In this document: positions 17,486 to 27,259 of the stretch, piece by piece | Numbering within the stretch: position 1 is the stretch's first letter | How the letters are laid out: the number at the start of each line of letters is the position of its first letter | Notes under the pieces: model-generated | What the model was told of the DNA's origin: nothing | The model's input: only the letters and a program-made list of their open reading frames with translations | Databases searched by the model: none | Source: Vibrio sp. BS-M-Sm-2 | GTDB lineage: Bacteria > Pseudomonadota > Gammaproteobacteria > Enterobacterales > Vibrionaceae | Direction of reading: 5' to 3' | NCBI RefSeq assembly: GCF_041504345.1 | Contig: NZ_CP167895.1 | Location: forward strand, 1,364,001-1,428,000 | Length of the DNA stretch: 64,000 bases | Made by a program: the position numbers and the translations under genes

Positions 17486-18790
17486 TTATGCCTGTTGGCG
17501 TGCTAGCTTAACTTCTTCTTCTTTCTCGCCAGCAGCTGGGTCGTTGAAGCGAGACTCATCAAGAGCACCTTCAGACTTCGCCACGATGATAGATACGGCA
17601 CTATCACCTGTGATGTTTACAGCGGTACGAATCATATCAAGAAGGCGGTCAACACCCATGATTAGAGCGATACCTTCAAGCGGTAAACCAACTTGGTTCA
17701 ATACCATCGCTAGCATAACAAGACCAACACCAGGAACACCTGCGGTACCTACAGACGCCAGTGTCGCCGTTAGGATAACCATCAGGTAATCGCCCATAGT
17801 CAGGTCGATGTTGTAAGCTTGTGCGATAAACGCAGTCGCAACACCTTGCATGATAGCAGTACCATCCATGTTCACAGTCGCACCTAGTGGTACTGTGAAA
17901 GACGCTACTTTGTTGTCTACGCCCATACGGTTCTTAGCCGTTTCCATGGTTACTGGAATCGTTGCGTTTGAAGATGCTGTTGAGAATGCAAACATGATTG
18001 CATCTTCCATCTTACGTAGGAATGTAATCGGACTAAGACCTGTGAATCCTTTAAGCATTGCGCTGTAAGTAACCAAACCGTGTAACAGTAGGGTACCTGC
18101 AAGTACTAAGAAGTATTCTGCTAGGTTCCAAATCGCACCCAAGCCAAGGCCAGAAAACAGTTTCGCCATTAAGAAGAATACGCCGTAAGGAGCAAGGTTC
18201 ATTAGTAGCGCAACTAGCTTCATGATCACTTCGTTAAGATCAGAGAAAACTGCAGCGATACGTTCACCGGGTTTGCCCGCTGCACTGATTGCGATACCAA
18301 ACAACACTGCAAATACGATAACTTGTAACGTTTTGCCCTCAGCCATCGCCTGAATAGGGTTGGTTGGGAACATGTCGATGATTACTTGGCCCAAAGAAGG
18401 GGCATCTGCTGATTTGAAAGAGCTCGCAGCAGTAAGATCCGCACCAGCTCCAGGTTGGAACAGGTTACCGATAGTGAGTGCTAGAGTGATAGCAACGGCT
18501 GTAGTACCGATATAAAGTGCAAGCGTTTTGCCACCCATACGGCCAAGAGTTGATAAGTCTTTAAGAGAACTTGTACCGCACACCAGTGAAACGAAGACTA
18601 GTGGCACAACAAGCATTTTTAAACTGGCGACAAAGATTTGCCCGCCTACTTCAAAGAATCCGTTAACGATGTAGTTATTAACAAATCCGCTGTCTGCAAA
18701 AAGGGATTGAATGGCAAATCCCGTTAATATACCTACGACCATACCGAGGATTACTCGACCGGTCAGAGACATAGGTTTCTTGGTATTCAT
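17486..18790 (-). CDS. Dicarboxylate/amino acid:cation symporter (DAACS family)
   Basis: A 434-residue transporter of the GltP/DctA/Glt family, importing glutamate, aspartate or C4-dicarboxylates with protons or sodium. The hairpin-loop segment FAFSTASSNATIPVT and the substrate-site motif NMDGT are present, with the rest of the eight-helix core. The C-terminus is charged (GEKEEEVKLARQQA). AGGAG precedes the ATG at 18790. A good CRP site lies 110 bp upstream, suggesting catabolite control. It sits between the two-component system and the receptor but reads the opposite way, so it is probably unrelated to iron uptake. Confidence 0.9.
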   Translation of the reverse strand: MNTKKPMSLTGRVILGMVVGILTGFAIQSLFADSGFVNNYIVNGFFEVGGQIFVASLKMLVVPLVFVSLVCGTSSLKDLSTLGRMGGKTLALYIGTTAVAITLALTIGNLFQPGAGADLTAASSFKSADAPSLGQVIIDMFPTNPIQAMAEGKTLQVIVFAVLFGIAISAAGKPGERIAAVFSDLNEVIMKLVALLMNLAPYGVFFLMAKLFSGLGLGAIWNLAEYFLVLAGTLLLHGLVTYSAMLKGFTGLSPITFLRKMEDAIMFAFSTASSNATIPVTMETAKNRMGVDNKVASFTVPLGATVNMDGTAIMQGVATAFIAQAYNIDLTMGDYLMVILTATLASVGTAGVPGVGLVMLAMVLNQVGLPLEGIALIMGVDRLLDMIRTAVNITGDSAVSIIVAKSEGALDESRFNDPAAGEKEEEVKLARQQA

Positions 18791-18898
18791 TTAGAACACT
18801 CCTTATTATTTATAACTTTGATACCTTTTCAAAGTGAGCAGGAGATTAGCAGTCGGTTGTTAAAATCGAAAAACAAAAAATGAGTTTGAAATTATAGA

Positions 18899-18914
18899 TG
18901 TGATCATAATCACT
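18899..18914 (-). promoter_or_regulatory. CRP-type site upstream of the symporter gene
   Basis: TGTGA-N6-TCACT (18899-18914) matches the CRP consensus TGTGA-N6-TCACA in nine of ten core bases, 110 bp before the symporter start. Confidence 0.65.
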
Positions 18915-19203
18915 GATATTTGTGTCAATTAAACAAAATTGAACAATATAATTCACCATAATTTTACATCTATCGAGGGTTTTATACATAAAGTTGTCAT
19001 TTCAAAGGTAGTAAATAAGAAGAGATGAATTTCTTATTGATCTTCGCGTCTTAAATTGACCCGGCCAATAACGCCGTTTCAAAAAAACTGGATAGTGACA
19101 ACCATTTTTTAGCGTAAATGCTCTCTAAATATCTGTATTGAATTGGTTTTGCTTAATATCATAAAAACAAGTCATCAATACGCCTTTACAAAACTTTACG
19201 AAT

Positions 19204-19245
19204 GCAAAGAATGTAAATTTAATGCAAATGGTAATAATTATCACT
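19204..19245 (+). promoter_or_regulatory. Receptor promoter: triple GTAAA-like repeats plus Fur box
   Basis: GCAAA (19204), GTAAA (19213) and GCAAA (19224) are direct repeats at 9- and 11-bp steps, as expected for an OmpR-family regulator. A Fur-like box at 19227-19245 matches 14 of 16 defined positions of AATGANAATNATTNTCATT. The same array recurs at 27260-27301 with identical spacing. Confidence 0.65.
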
Positions 19246-19349
19246 TATATTCACTCCCGAAATAATTCAGTGGTACCGGAAACGGTTCAACGAACACATC
19301 GAATAAATAACAAGGTGTTCGGATAAAGAATAAAAGCGGAGTAAAGGAC

Positions 19350-21446
19350 ATGTTTTCAAAGAGCCCATTGGCTTTAGTGATCGGTGCAGTATTAGCTTCA
19401 CCAGCAGTATTGGCAGAAACAGTAAAAACAGACGAGCATATGGTTGTTGAAGGTCGTGACTACGGTTACAAAGCCGACACGAACACAACAGCAATGCGCA
19501 TGGAGGCGACTCAATTAGAGACTCCGGGACAAGTTTCAGTAATCGATGAGCAAATCATCGATGAACAGCGTGCAACGACGTTAGGTGACGTTCTTAAGAA
19601 TGACGCAAGTGTAAGTGCGGGTGGTACAAGCCGTAACCGTGAGCGTTTCTCATTACGTGGTTTTTCGGTAGAAAGCTCTTCGGGCTTCCTTAAAAATGGC
19701 CAGCAACATTGGTCACACTACCGTCAACCAATCGAACTTCTAGAACGTGTTGAAGTACTTAAAGGACCTTCTGGTCTTCTTTACGGTATTTCTGCACCTG
19801 GTGGTTTGATCAACATGGTCAGTAAGAAACCTACTTACGACACGCAAGTAAGCTTAAGCCAAGACATTGGCTCGAATGATCACTCTCGTACGACTGTTGA
19901 TGTAAGTGGCGCATTGAACGACGCGGAAACTTTACGTGGTCGCGCAATTGTGTCTAAAGAAAGCTACGGATCTTGGAGAACATACGGTGACGGTACCGAA
20001 CCACAGACTGAGCGTTTTGTTGGCGGTGTATTCGTTGATTACGATGTAACTGAAGACGTAATGGTTTCTGTTCACTACGACAAGACCAATGACGAAGGTA
20101 GCGTAGATTCTGGTGCACTATACACACTAGATGGCAACCGCGTGGGTAGCGACAAGCACATCTGGGATGCGCAGTGGTCACAGATTGAAAACGATGTTGA
20201 GAACGTAGGCTTTGATATTGCTGCTAACCTGACTGACACATGGTCTTTAAAAACAGGTTTCAACTACCAAGATTTCGAACGTATCGATATGGAAAGCTAC
20301 CCAAGCTTTTCAAACATGAATCCTGACGGTACAGGCACCGTGACTCAAGGCGGCAACTACCGTCACGACAAATGGCGTTTCAGAACAGCTTATGTCGATC
20401 TAACAACAACCGCTGATCTTGCTGGCACAGAGCACCAACTATTATTCGGCGCTAACTGGTTAGGCTACAGCTATTATCGTGGTATGGATCGCTTCAGCAG
20501 CGGTGAATACGCACCAGATGCAACGGTACCAGCACCGTCAGTGGGTCCAACATCGCTAGGTAAGATGAGCACTTACGATACTTGGGGTTTCTACATTCAA
20601 GATCTGATTACTATCAATGACGAATGGCAAGTTCTTGCGGGCGCTCGTTTCGACCGTAAAGTAAGTGATGGCGTTGCAGAAGAAAACGTAGCACCTAAGC
20701 TTGGCGTGATTTACCACCCAGCATCAAACGGTAGCATTTACGCTTCTTACTCTGAAAGCTTTGAACCACAAGGCGTTGTCTCTAGCGGTAGCCGCAATTA
20801 CACGAACGATGGTGAACTTCTTGATGCCGCGACGGGTGTTTCTTATGAAGTCGGTACTAAGTGGGAACTGATGGACGAACGTCTATTCGTTTCTGGTGCG
20901 GTATTTGATATTACCCAAGAAAACATCTCAATGGATGTAGAAGACACTTCATCAGGCGATTGGACGAAGACACAAGGTGGCGAACAAGTTCACCGTGGTG
21001 CTGAGTTAGCCGCGCAAGGTTTTATCTCTGAAAAATTCTCTATGTCTGGCTCAGCAATGTACTTAGATGCAGAAATCACGAACCATGAAACGTATGAAGG
21101 TAACCGTCCAGTTGACGTACCTGAGTTTGCAGCAAGCGTTTGGTCTACTTACGCAGCGACAAACGAAGTTGATGTTAACCTAGGCCTTATCTACGAGGGT
21201 TCTCGTTACGGTGATAGTGCGAACACGTTCAAGAAAGATGGCTATGCTCGTGTCGATATGGGTGCAGCATACACTCTTAAGTACGACGACTCTCTAGACT
21301 TCGTTGCTCGTCTAACAGTAGAGAACGTATTTGACAAAGAATACCTAGCGGGTGGTGGTTCAACTTCTTCAAAACACCAATTTGCAGAAGACGTAGTAAT
21401 CGGCGAAGGCCGCAACTACATGGCGACTTTACAGGTAAAATACTAA
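19350..21446 (+). CDS. TonB-dependent siderophore receptor (FhuA-like)
   Basis: A 698-residue outer-membrane receptor. The signal peptide ends after LA near residue 22, a TonB-box-like DEHMVVEG follows near 27-34, then a plug domain (QVSVIDEQIIDEQRATTLGD region) and a 22-strand barrel ending in an aromatic residue (LQVKY). The PGGLINMVSKKP segment is typical of ferric siderophore receptors of the hydroxamate/catecholate class; the ligand cannot be named. CGGAG lies upstream of the ATG. The promoter has a Fur-like box, and the adjacent TonB operon would supply energy. Confidence 0.92.
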   Translation: MFSKSPLALVIGAVLASPAVLAETVKTDEHMVVEGRDYGYKADTNTTAMRMEATQLETPGQVSVIDEQIIDEQRATTLGDVLKNDASVSAGGTSRNRERFSLRGFSVESSSGFLKNGQQHWSHYRQPIELLERVEVLKGPSGLLYGISAPGGLINMVSKKPTYDTQVSLSQDIGSNDHSRTTVDVSGALNDAETLRGRAIVSKESYGSWRTYGDGTEPQTERFVGGVFVDYDVTEDVMVSVHYDKTNDEGSVDSGALYTLDGNRVGSDKHIWDAQWSQIENDVENVGFDIAANLTDTWSLKTGFNYQDFERIDMESYPSFSNMNPDGTGTVTQGGNYRHDKWRFRTAYVDLTTTADLAGTEHQLLFGANWLGYSYYRGMDRFSSGEYAPDATVPAPSVGPTSLGKMSTYDTWGFYIQDLITINDEWQVLAGARFDRKVSDGVAEENVAPKLGVIYHPASNGSIYASYSESFEPQGVVSSGSRNYTNDGELLDAATGVSYEVGTKWELMDERLFVSGAVFDITQENISMDVEDTSSGDWTKTQGGEQVHRGAELAAQGFISEKFSMSGSAMYLDAEITNHETYEGNRPVDVPEFAASVWSTYAATNEVDVNLGLIYEGSRYGDSANTFKKDGYARVDMGAAYTLKYDDSLDFVARLTVENVFDKEYLAGGGSTSSKHQFAEDVVIGEGRNYMATLQVKY

Positions 21447-21482
21447 TTTGTTAGTAGGGTACTATTGTTAGCTTAAATATAG

Positions 21483-21509
21483 AGGGGAAGGTTTCGACTT
21501 TCCCCTTTC
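21483..21509 (+). terminator. Terminator after the receptor gene
   Basis: GGGGAA (21484-21489) pairs with TTCCCC (21500-21505) and is followed by TTTC. The stem is modest, so some readthrough into the TonB operon is possible. Confidence 0.6.
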
Positions 21510-21557
21510 GTGATTCTGCTATTTCTTAAAATATCCCTAGCTATGTGAGTGGTTTTT

Positions 21558-21576
21558 AATGATAATGAGACCGCTT
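21558..21576 (+). promoter_or_regulatory. Weak Fur-like site before the TonB operon
   Basis: The left half AATGATAATGA fits the Vibrio Fur consensus well but the right half does not (11 of 16 defined positions overall). It lies 37 bp before the first gene. Confidence 0.4.
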
Positions 21577-21612
21577 ATCAATAAAACTCATTTGACCTTC
21601 TTCTTATAGTAA

Positions 21613-22392
21613 ATGACTACAATTATGAATCTTTTAAAAACTAGCCTAGCGCTTGCCATCAGTTTGGCCGCAACGTCTTCTATGGCAAATAGCTTAGAAC
21701 AAGCTCAATCAATTCAAAATAAAACCAATAACGCGTCGGCTTCGAGCCAAAAGGTTATTGATAAAAGCTCACAAGCAACTTTAATGCTGCAAGCTGAGAT
21801 TGAGCGCCTGCAAGAAGAAGTCAAAAACCTAGAAATCTATCACGATCACCTTGCCGCCTTGGTTTACAGCCAAAATCAAGAAGCTCAAAGCATTGAAGGG
21901 CAGATCGACGAAATCAAATACACACGTCAAGGTGTTGTGCCTTTGATGTACCAGATGATTGATGGCCTTCAACAGTTAGTTGAGCAAGATGTGCCAATCA
22001 AGAAAGAACAGCGTCTAGAAAGAGTAGAAAAGCTGCAAGCAATGATGACTCGTGCTGATGTGAGTGATGCTGAGAAATACCGCCGTATTTTAGAGGCATA
22101 CCAAATTGAGATGGACTACGGCATCAAGCTAGGTGCTTATCAAGGTCGAGTAGTATTGAGCAGCGACAGAACGATTGAAGCTGACGTGTTGCACCTAGGT
22201 CGTATCTCTTTAGTTGCTCGCAACCTAAATGGCAGCCAATATTGGTCTTGGGATCAAACAAAAGGTCAATGGCAAGAGTTAGATTCTTCAATGAAGTCTG
22301 AACTAGATAAAGCGTACGATATTGCTAGCCAACAAGCGGCACCAAGCCTAATTACTTTACCTGTTTCTTTAACTGTTGCGGAGGTTAAGTAA
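21613..22392 (+). CDS. DUF3450 periplasmic protein of the TtpC/TonB operon
   Basis: A 259-residue secreted protein with a signal peptide ending near SSMA and a long coiled-coil of about 25-85 (regular leucines, EIERLQEEVKNLE), then a globular part with an AYQIEMDYG motif. DUF3450 proteins are the usual first gene of Vibrio TonB2/TonB3-type operons; their exact role is unknown, but they act in the periplasm. A second in-frame ATG at 21625 could be the start. Stop and ttpC start overlap by one base. Confidence 0.85.
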   Translation: MTTIMNLLKTSLALAISLAATSSMANSLEQAQSIQNKTNNASASSQKVIDKSSQATLMLQAEIERLQEEVKNLEIYHDHLAALVYSQNQEAQSIEGQIDEIKYTRQGVVPLMYQMIDGLQQLVEQDVPIKKEQRLERVEKLQAMMTRADVSDAEKYRRILEAYQIEMDYGIKLGAYQGRVVLSSDRTIEADVLHLGRISLVARNLNGSQYWSWDQTKGQWQELDSSMKSELDKAYDIASQQAAPSLITLPVSLTVAEVK

Positions 22393-23768
22393 TGAACTTA
22401 AAACCATTAGCAGCATTGCTTTGCATTACGTCCATTTCATTTTCTGCTTTCTCTGCATCAGACACGACAGCTCAGCTTGTTAATAAAGCAAAATCAGAAA
22501 GCCGAACTCAAGCTTCTCACAACGTGGTGCGTGAAGCTGATTTCAAAAAGACAGAACAAGAACTGAAAGCGATCAAAGCGCAGCTTGAAGCGAAACGTAC
22601 CTCTATCCAAGGTGCGACAGATGTTCTGACTCAAACCTTCAGTGATAACGAAAACAAGCTTGCTCGCTTAGAAGAGAAGCTGCGTTTAGAAACCGGTAGC
22701 TTAGGCGAGCTGTTCGGTGTCGTTCGTCAAAACGCAAAAGAACTCGGCGCAGAACTTAGCTCAACCGTGAACAGTGTTGATCGCGCTGAACACACTGCAA
22801 CTGTTGATCAAATCATTGATGCTAAATCACTGCCTTCAATGCCACAGCTGACCGGTTTGTGGATGAGTATGGTTGAACAGATCCAAGCGAGCTCTGAGCT
22901 TAGCAAATCTCAAATTGCATTCATCAATGGTGAAGGCAATACACAAACTGTCGACGCTTATCGCTTAGGTTCAATCGGCTTAGTAACAGACCAAGGCTAT
23001 GTTAGCTGGAACACTCAGCGTGAAGATGCGATTGCGTATCTGAAACAACCATCGAATGGTCCAACTTTAGCATCGCTATCTACATTAGCTAATGGCGACG
23101 TGTCTAACGTGGTTGTCGATCCTTCTCGTGGGTTCATGCTAGAGCAACTAGCGCTAACACCAAGCCTCACAGATCGCCTTCAAGCGGGTGGTGTTGTTGG
23201 TAAAGTGATTCTTGGCTTGCTTGCAATTGGCTTAATCATCGCATTGGTTCGTGGTATTTCTTTAGCTATCGCTCGTCAGAAAATTCGCGCACAACTGAAG
23301 AACCCTGAACAAGCGGGCGACAACCCTCTTGGTCGCGTTCTTGCAGTTTACAACAAAGAGCAAAACCAAACGGTAGAAGCGTTAGAGTTGCGACTTTTAG
23401 AAGCGATTGTTGATGAGCAGACTCATTTAGAGAAAGGCCTATCAATGCTTAAACTATTGGCAGCACTAGCACCAATGTTGGGCCTTCTAGGTACAGTAAC
23501 GGGTATGATCGAAACATTCCAAGTGATCACACAGTTTGGTAATGGCGACCCTAAAGTGATGGCGGGTGGTATTTCGATGGCACTTGTAACAACCGTACTT
23601 GGTCTTGTTGCTGCAATGCCCCTTCTATTAGCGCATAACATTCTTAGCACTCAGGCTGAAAACATTCGCAATATTCTTGAGAAACAAGGTATTGGCCTCG
23701 TTGCTGAGCAGGCAGAAAAGACGGATGAATCAAAAGTTGTCGTTTCACCAGTTGGGACTGCTGCGTAA
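22392..23768 (+). CDS. ttpC: TtpC-like TonB-system protein (MotA/TolQ/ExbB domain)
   Basis: A 458-residue inner-membrane protein. It has a signal-like N-terminus, a periplasmic coiled-coil region of about 30-130, and a C-terminal MotA/TolQ/ExbB proton-channel domain after residue 270 (GLLGTVTGMIETFQ and GISMALVTTVLGLVAAMP). TtpC is the extra fourth component of Vibrio TonB2-type complexes, required with ExbB2, ExbD2 and TonB2 for uptake. The genes around it are in that order. Its start overlaps the upstream stop and its stop overlaps exbB. Confidence 0.9.
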   Translation: MNLKPLAALLCITSISFSAFSASDTTAQLVNKAKSESRTQASHNVVREADFKKTEQELKAIKAQLEAKRTSIQGATDVLTQTFSDNENKLARLEEKLRLETGSLGELFGVVRQNAKELGAELSSTVNSVDRAEHTATVDQIIDAKSLPSMPQLTGLWMSMVEQIQASSELSKSQIAFINGEGNTQTVDAYRLGSIGLVTDQGYVSWNTQREDAIAYLKQPSNGPTLASLSTLANGDVSNVVVDPSRGFMLEQLALTPSLTDRLQAGGVVGKVILGLLAIGLIIALVRGISLAIARQKIRAQLKNPEQAGDNPLGRVLAVYNKEQNQTVEALELRLLEAIVDEQTHLEKGLSMLKLLAALAPMLGLLGTVTGMIETFQVITQFGNGDPKVMAGGISMALVTTVLGLVAAMPLLLAHNILSTQAENIRNILEKQGIGLVAEQAEKTDESKVVVSPVGTAA

Positions 23769-24328
23769 TGGATATTCTGTCGGGTTCTCTATTACCAGCG
23801 AGTTGGTTAACGAGTGACTGGCTGCTGTCTTTATCAAGCTTTATGGAGCAGGGCGGTTTCGTCCTGTGGTGGCTAGCAGCTGTTGTCCTAGTTTACTGGG
23901 TGCTTGTAGTAGAACGTATGCTTTATCTTGCGTTCTACTTTCCAAAGCAGCGCCAAGCTTGGATTACTAAGTGGCATGAAAGAGAAGATCACTCTTCTTG
24001 GCATGCTAAGGCCATTCGTGAAGGTTGGTTAGGGCAAGCGAGTATCTTACTTAACCAAAACTTGAACTTTATTAAGCTGTTAGTCGCTATTTGTCCGATG
24101 TTGGGTTTGCTAGGTACCGTTACCGGTATGATCTCTGTTTTTGATGTCATGGCGACACAAGGTAGCAGTGACCCTAAATTGATGGCTTCAGGTATCTCGT
24201 TGGCAACACTGCCAACCATGGCGGGTATGGTTGCAGCATTAGCGGGCATGTTTGTTCACGCTCGTTTGGCGAAAGTGTGTAACCGCTTAGAATTGAAATT
24301 AGAAAAATCTTTAAGGAGTCAACGATGA
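23768..24328 (+). CDS. exbB: ExbB-type proton-channel subunit
   Basis: A 186-residue short ExbB, as in Vibrio TonB2-type systems. Its three membrane segments include GLLGTVTGMISVFDV near 114-128 and a final ISLATLPTMAGMVAALAG segment. It couples proton flow to TonB motion. Overlaps ttpC by one base and exbD by four. Confidence 0.92.
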   Translation: MDILSGSLLPASWLTSDWLLSLSSFMEQGGFVLWWLAAVVLVYWVLVVERMLYLAFYFPKQRQAWITKWHEREDHSSWHAKAIREGWLGQASILLNQNLNFIKLLVAICPMLGLLGTVTGMISVFDVMATQGSSDPKLMASGISLATLPTMAGMVAALAGMFVHARLAKVCNRLELKLEKSLRSQR

Positions 24329-24729
24329 GACTCGGTCGACGTCATTCAAAAAACGAAGAGGCTCAAATAGACCTTACTTCGATGCTTGATATTGTATTTA
24401 TCATGCTTATTTTCTTTATTGTGACCAGTTCATTTGTTCGTGAATCAGGGGTTGAAGTCAATCGCCCACAAGCGTCTAACGTAGTAAGCCAAAAGGATGC
24501 GGGCATTTTTGTTGCGATTACTTCTGCGAATGACATCTTCATCGATAAACGTGTTGTTGATGTTGAACGTGTCCAAGCAACATTAGAACACTTGTTGCTA
24601 GAACAACCTGATGCTTCTTTGGTTATTCAAGCGGATGAGCACGCTTACAACGGTACGGTTGTTAAAGTGATGGACGCCGCGAAAGGTGCGGGTGTTAAAA
24701 ACATTGCGCTTGCTGCTGAAAAGCGATGA
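24325..24729 (+). CDS. exbD: ExbD-type TonB energising subunit
   Basis: A 134-residue protein with one N-terminal membrane helix (about 20-38). LTSMLDIVFIML holds Asp22, the conserved proton-carrying residue, and a periplasmic domain follows. Overlap with exbB suggests coupled translation. Confidence 0.92.
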   Translation: MRLGRRHSKNEEAQIDLTSMLDIVFIMLIFFIVTSSFVRESGVEVNRPQASNVVSQKDAGIFVAITSANDIFIDKRVVDVERVQATLEHLLLEQPDASLVIQADEHAYNGTVVKVMDAAKGAGVKNIALAAEKR

Positions 24730-24748
24730 TCTTGGAGGATCTTCATAA

Positions 24749-25369
24749 ATGATTCGCCTATTTCTTGCTTTACCGCTAGCGGGCGCATTGGGCTTAGCTC
24801 TGTTTTCTTTTATGGCTTGGATGGTCGATAATGGCCACCAACGTTCACCAGACAACAGTGAGACGTTAAGTTTCAACATGGTGATGGTGGAACAAGAACA
24901 AGAAGTCCAAAGAAAGCAACGTGCAGTCCCTGAAAAACCAGAAATGCCAGAGCCGCCACCGGAAGCGCAAACATCTCAGTCACAAGCTGAAGTTACGCCT
25001 CTGAATTCGATGTCTTCTCTGCCTTCATTGGATTTGAATACATCCATTGATGGCCTAGCGATTAACGCACCGACATTCTCTGATTTTGGGTCAAACCAAC
25101 AAGCAATGCCTTTGTACCGAGTGGAGCCTCGTTACCCAGCGAAAGCGCTTAAGCGTGGAGCTGAAGGCCATGTGATTATGTCTTTTACCATCGATGAAAC
25201 GGGGCGCCCAATTGATATTCAAGTCACTGACGCAAACCCACGTCGTATGTTTGAACGTGAAGCGATGAGAGCACTTAAAAAATGGAAATATCAACCGAAA
25301 GTCGTCGATGGAAAAGCGATAGCTCAGGTTGGTCAAACCGTGAAACTAGAGTTTAAGTTGGCAAAATGA
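24749..25369 (+). CDS. tonB: TonB protein, short TonB2/3 type
   Basis: A 206-residue TonB with one membrane anchor at about 5-25, a short proline-rich stretch (EKPEMPEPPPEA near 62-73) and a C-terminal domain with YRVEPRYPAKALKRG near 123-137. The long Pro-Lys linker of TonB1 is missing, which is typical of Vibrio TonB2 and TonB3. It carries energy to outer-membrane receptors such as the adjacent one. A GGAGG site lies about 10 bp upstream. Confidence 0.92.
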   Translation: MIRLFLALPLAGALGLALFSFMAWMVDNGHQRSPDNSETLSFNMVMVEQEQEVQRKQRAVPEKPEMPEPPPEAQTSQSQAEVTPLNSMSSLPSLDLNTSIDGLAINAPTFSDFGSNQQAMPLYRVEPRYPAKALKRGAEGHVIMSFTIDETGRPIDIQVTDANPRRMFEREAMRALKKWKYQPKVVDGKAIAQVGQTVKLEFKLAK

Positions 25370-26544
25370 TGAAACAGATATGGATATTAGTGGGCTTGTT
25401 GTTAATGCCCCTTACAACACAGGCACAAGAGCTAACCCAATATACTGCTATTCGTGTTCAAAAGGCGCATAAGCTTGCTCAAGATGAACAGGTTAAACAG
25501 GCCATTGACGTACTTGCAGGTTTAGAGCTTTCTAAGGGCTACGACAAAGCGTACGTAGCTCGTATGCTGGGTGTGTTTTACTGGCAAGATGGCAAAACGG
25601 ATAAGGCAATTAAGCAGCTTACTTATGCCGTAGACACTAATTTGCTGGTGGATGAACAAGCTTGGATAACGAAGCGTATGCTTGCGGATCTGTTATTAAA
25701 CGATCAGCAGTTCAAAAACGCGCTTCCACATTACTACGAGTTAGTAAAAACAGCACCAGAGGCAGAAAAGAAAGAAGTGCTTTGGATGCGAATTGCACAA
25801 GCGGAATACCAAATCGAAAACTGGTCAAAAGTACTAGTAGCGATTGGTAATCGTGATAAGTTCAATGCAAAATCAGAACTGTCGCCTCTGTCTCTAAAAC
25901 TGGGTGCGCAACTACAGTTAAAGCAGTGGAAGCAATCTATTCCAACACTGGAAAGCCTGATTGAACTTCAGCCAGAAAAAGACAACTGGTGGCGTCAACT
26001 TGTGGGCATTCAGTTAAGACTAGAACGTAACCGCGATGCATTGAACACGTTAGCGTTGGCGGATCTACAAGGTGTTGAGCTGAAAAACTCAGACCGCCGA
26101 CTACTGGCTCAGCTTTATGCTAAACGTGGTATTCCAGAGCGCGCAGCGCAAGAAATTAGTAAGTTAGACGATGCGAACAGCGATGTTCAACTTCTGGCTG
26201 AGCAAGCAACCTACTGGCAGTTAGCGAAAGAGTGGGACAATGCGATTGAAGTGTGGACGTTAGCGTCTAAAAAAGACACGCAATATCATTGGAACGTGGC
26301 TCAATTACTGGTTCAGCAAGGTTACTACGATCGTGCTCTGGTTGTTTTGGATAAAGTGAAAGACAAGAACAAGCAAGCTGATGTTGCTTTAGCGAAAGTA
26401 CGTTCATGGTACAAGCTAAAGAATCTTGATAATGCTCTTGCTCAAGCGAAACGTGCGAACAACATTGAGCCTTCTTCTGAAGCAAAAGGTTGGATTAAAT
26501 ATCTGACTCAGCTAAGAACAGTGAGTGATAACGGCAACGTTTAA
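25366..26544 (+). CDS. TPR-repeat periplasmic protein ending the TonB operon
   Basis: A 392-residue protein with a signal peptide (cleavage near TTQA) and helical TPR-like repeats over most of its length, rich in Ala, Leu and Lys. Such a TPR protein closes TonB2/TonB3 operons in vibrios; it is presumably a periplasmic accessory factor. Overlaps the tonB stop by four bases. A 17-bp terminator follows. Confidence 0.85.
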   Translation: MMKQIWILVGLLLMPLTTQAQELTQYTAIRVQKAHKLAQDEQVKQAIDVLAGLELSKGYDKAYVARMLGVFYWQDGKTDKAIKQLTYAVDTNLLVDEQAWITKRMLADLLLNDQQFKNALPHYYELVKTAPEAEKKEVLWMRIAQAEYQIENWSKVLVAIGNRDKFNAKSELSPLSLKLGAQLQLKQWKQSIPTLESLIELQPEKDNWWRQLVGIQLRLERNRDALNTLALADLQGVELKNSDRRLLAQLYAKRGIPERAAQEISKLDDANSDVQLLAEQATYWQLAKEWDNAIEVWTLASKKDTQYHWNVAQLLVQQGYYDRALVVLDKVKDKNKQADVALAKVRSWYKLKNLDNALAQAKRANNIEPSSEAKGWIKYLTQLRTVSDNGNV

Positions 26545-26586
26545 CTGCTAATAGCACAACAGAAGACAAGAGAAAGTAACAAAGAG

Positions 26587-26626
26587 AAAAGGGTGTCATT
26601 TGATGGTTCAAATGACACCCTTTTTA
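26587..26626. terminator. Strong terminator after the TonB operon
   Basis: A perfect 17-bp stem (26587-26603 with 26608-26624) around a TGGT loop, with A- and T-runs on the two sides, so it may work for the convergent lipoprotein gene too. Confidence 0.95.
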
Positions 26627-26674
26627 ATTTTTGGCGATTAAAGCTGTTTGATCTTTATCGTTCCAGTGCGTCAA

Positions 26675-26995
26675 TTAAGGCTCGCACATCGTGCCGCTGG
26701 ACGTCGCACTCTGAATTACGCCACTGGTATCAGCGACCCAATTAATGGTGCAGTCACGATAAGGATTTTTGAATGCGTGTACTGTATAACCATTGTCTAA
26801 CGGCTTCTTCGTCTCAATCCAAGCATAGTTGCGAGACGCCCAAAAACTGATAGGGCGTGAGCGTTCGGTGAGATAACGTTCTTGTACATCGGTTATGTCT
26901 GAACCGATGTATTGTTGAATATGTTCTTCCGTGCTGGCTACTTGACTGGTACACGCCGTTGCTAGCGCAGCAAAAGCCAAAACAATAATACGCAT
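26675..26995 (-). CDS. Small putative lipoprotein, unrecognised
   Basis: A 106-residue protein with a short signal sequence and possible lipobox LATAC (Cys15). The mature part is basic and aromatic, with Cys82 and Cys104 that could form a disulfide (RDCTINW and GTMCEP). No family recognised. It stands alone between the TonB operon terminator and the PepSY operon promoter, reading away from the latter. Confidence 0.65.
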   Translation of the reverse strand: MRIIVLAFAALATACTSQVASTEEHIQQYIGSDITDVQERYLTERSRPISFWASRNYAWIETKKPLDNGYTVHAFKNPYRDCTINWVADTSGVIQSATSSGTMCEP

Positions 26996-27259
26996 TTCAA
27001 ATCCTTTTAAGCTTAATTAGCTATCTCAAACCAGTGGTCAAATAGTCCCAACTTTCTATCCTTAAAGCCACAACTTTTACCTTAAACCCATCTCAGTCAA
27101 GGATGTTGAGATTGAGGTTTTTTTGAGCTTTGACCCTGTTATCGATTACCTCTAATAGAACGAATCAAGTCCCTCTAGTACACGTTAGCAAGAATATGCA
27201 TACAGTTCGATTACTTCCGATGTAATGTTATGTAAATTTCCTTACGCCGCTCGGCAAAC
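26996..27259. other. Intergenic region before the PepSY operon
   Basis: AT-rich spacer that must hold the promoters of the divergent lipoprotein gene and PepSY operon. Apart from a GTAAAT at 27231-27236 and the operator at 27260-27301, I see nothing specific. Confidence 0.4.
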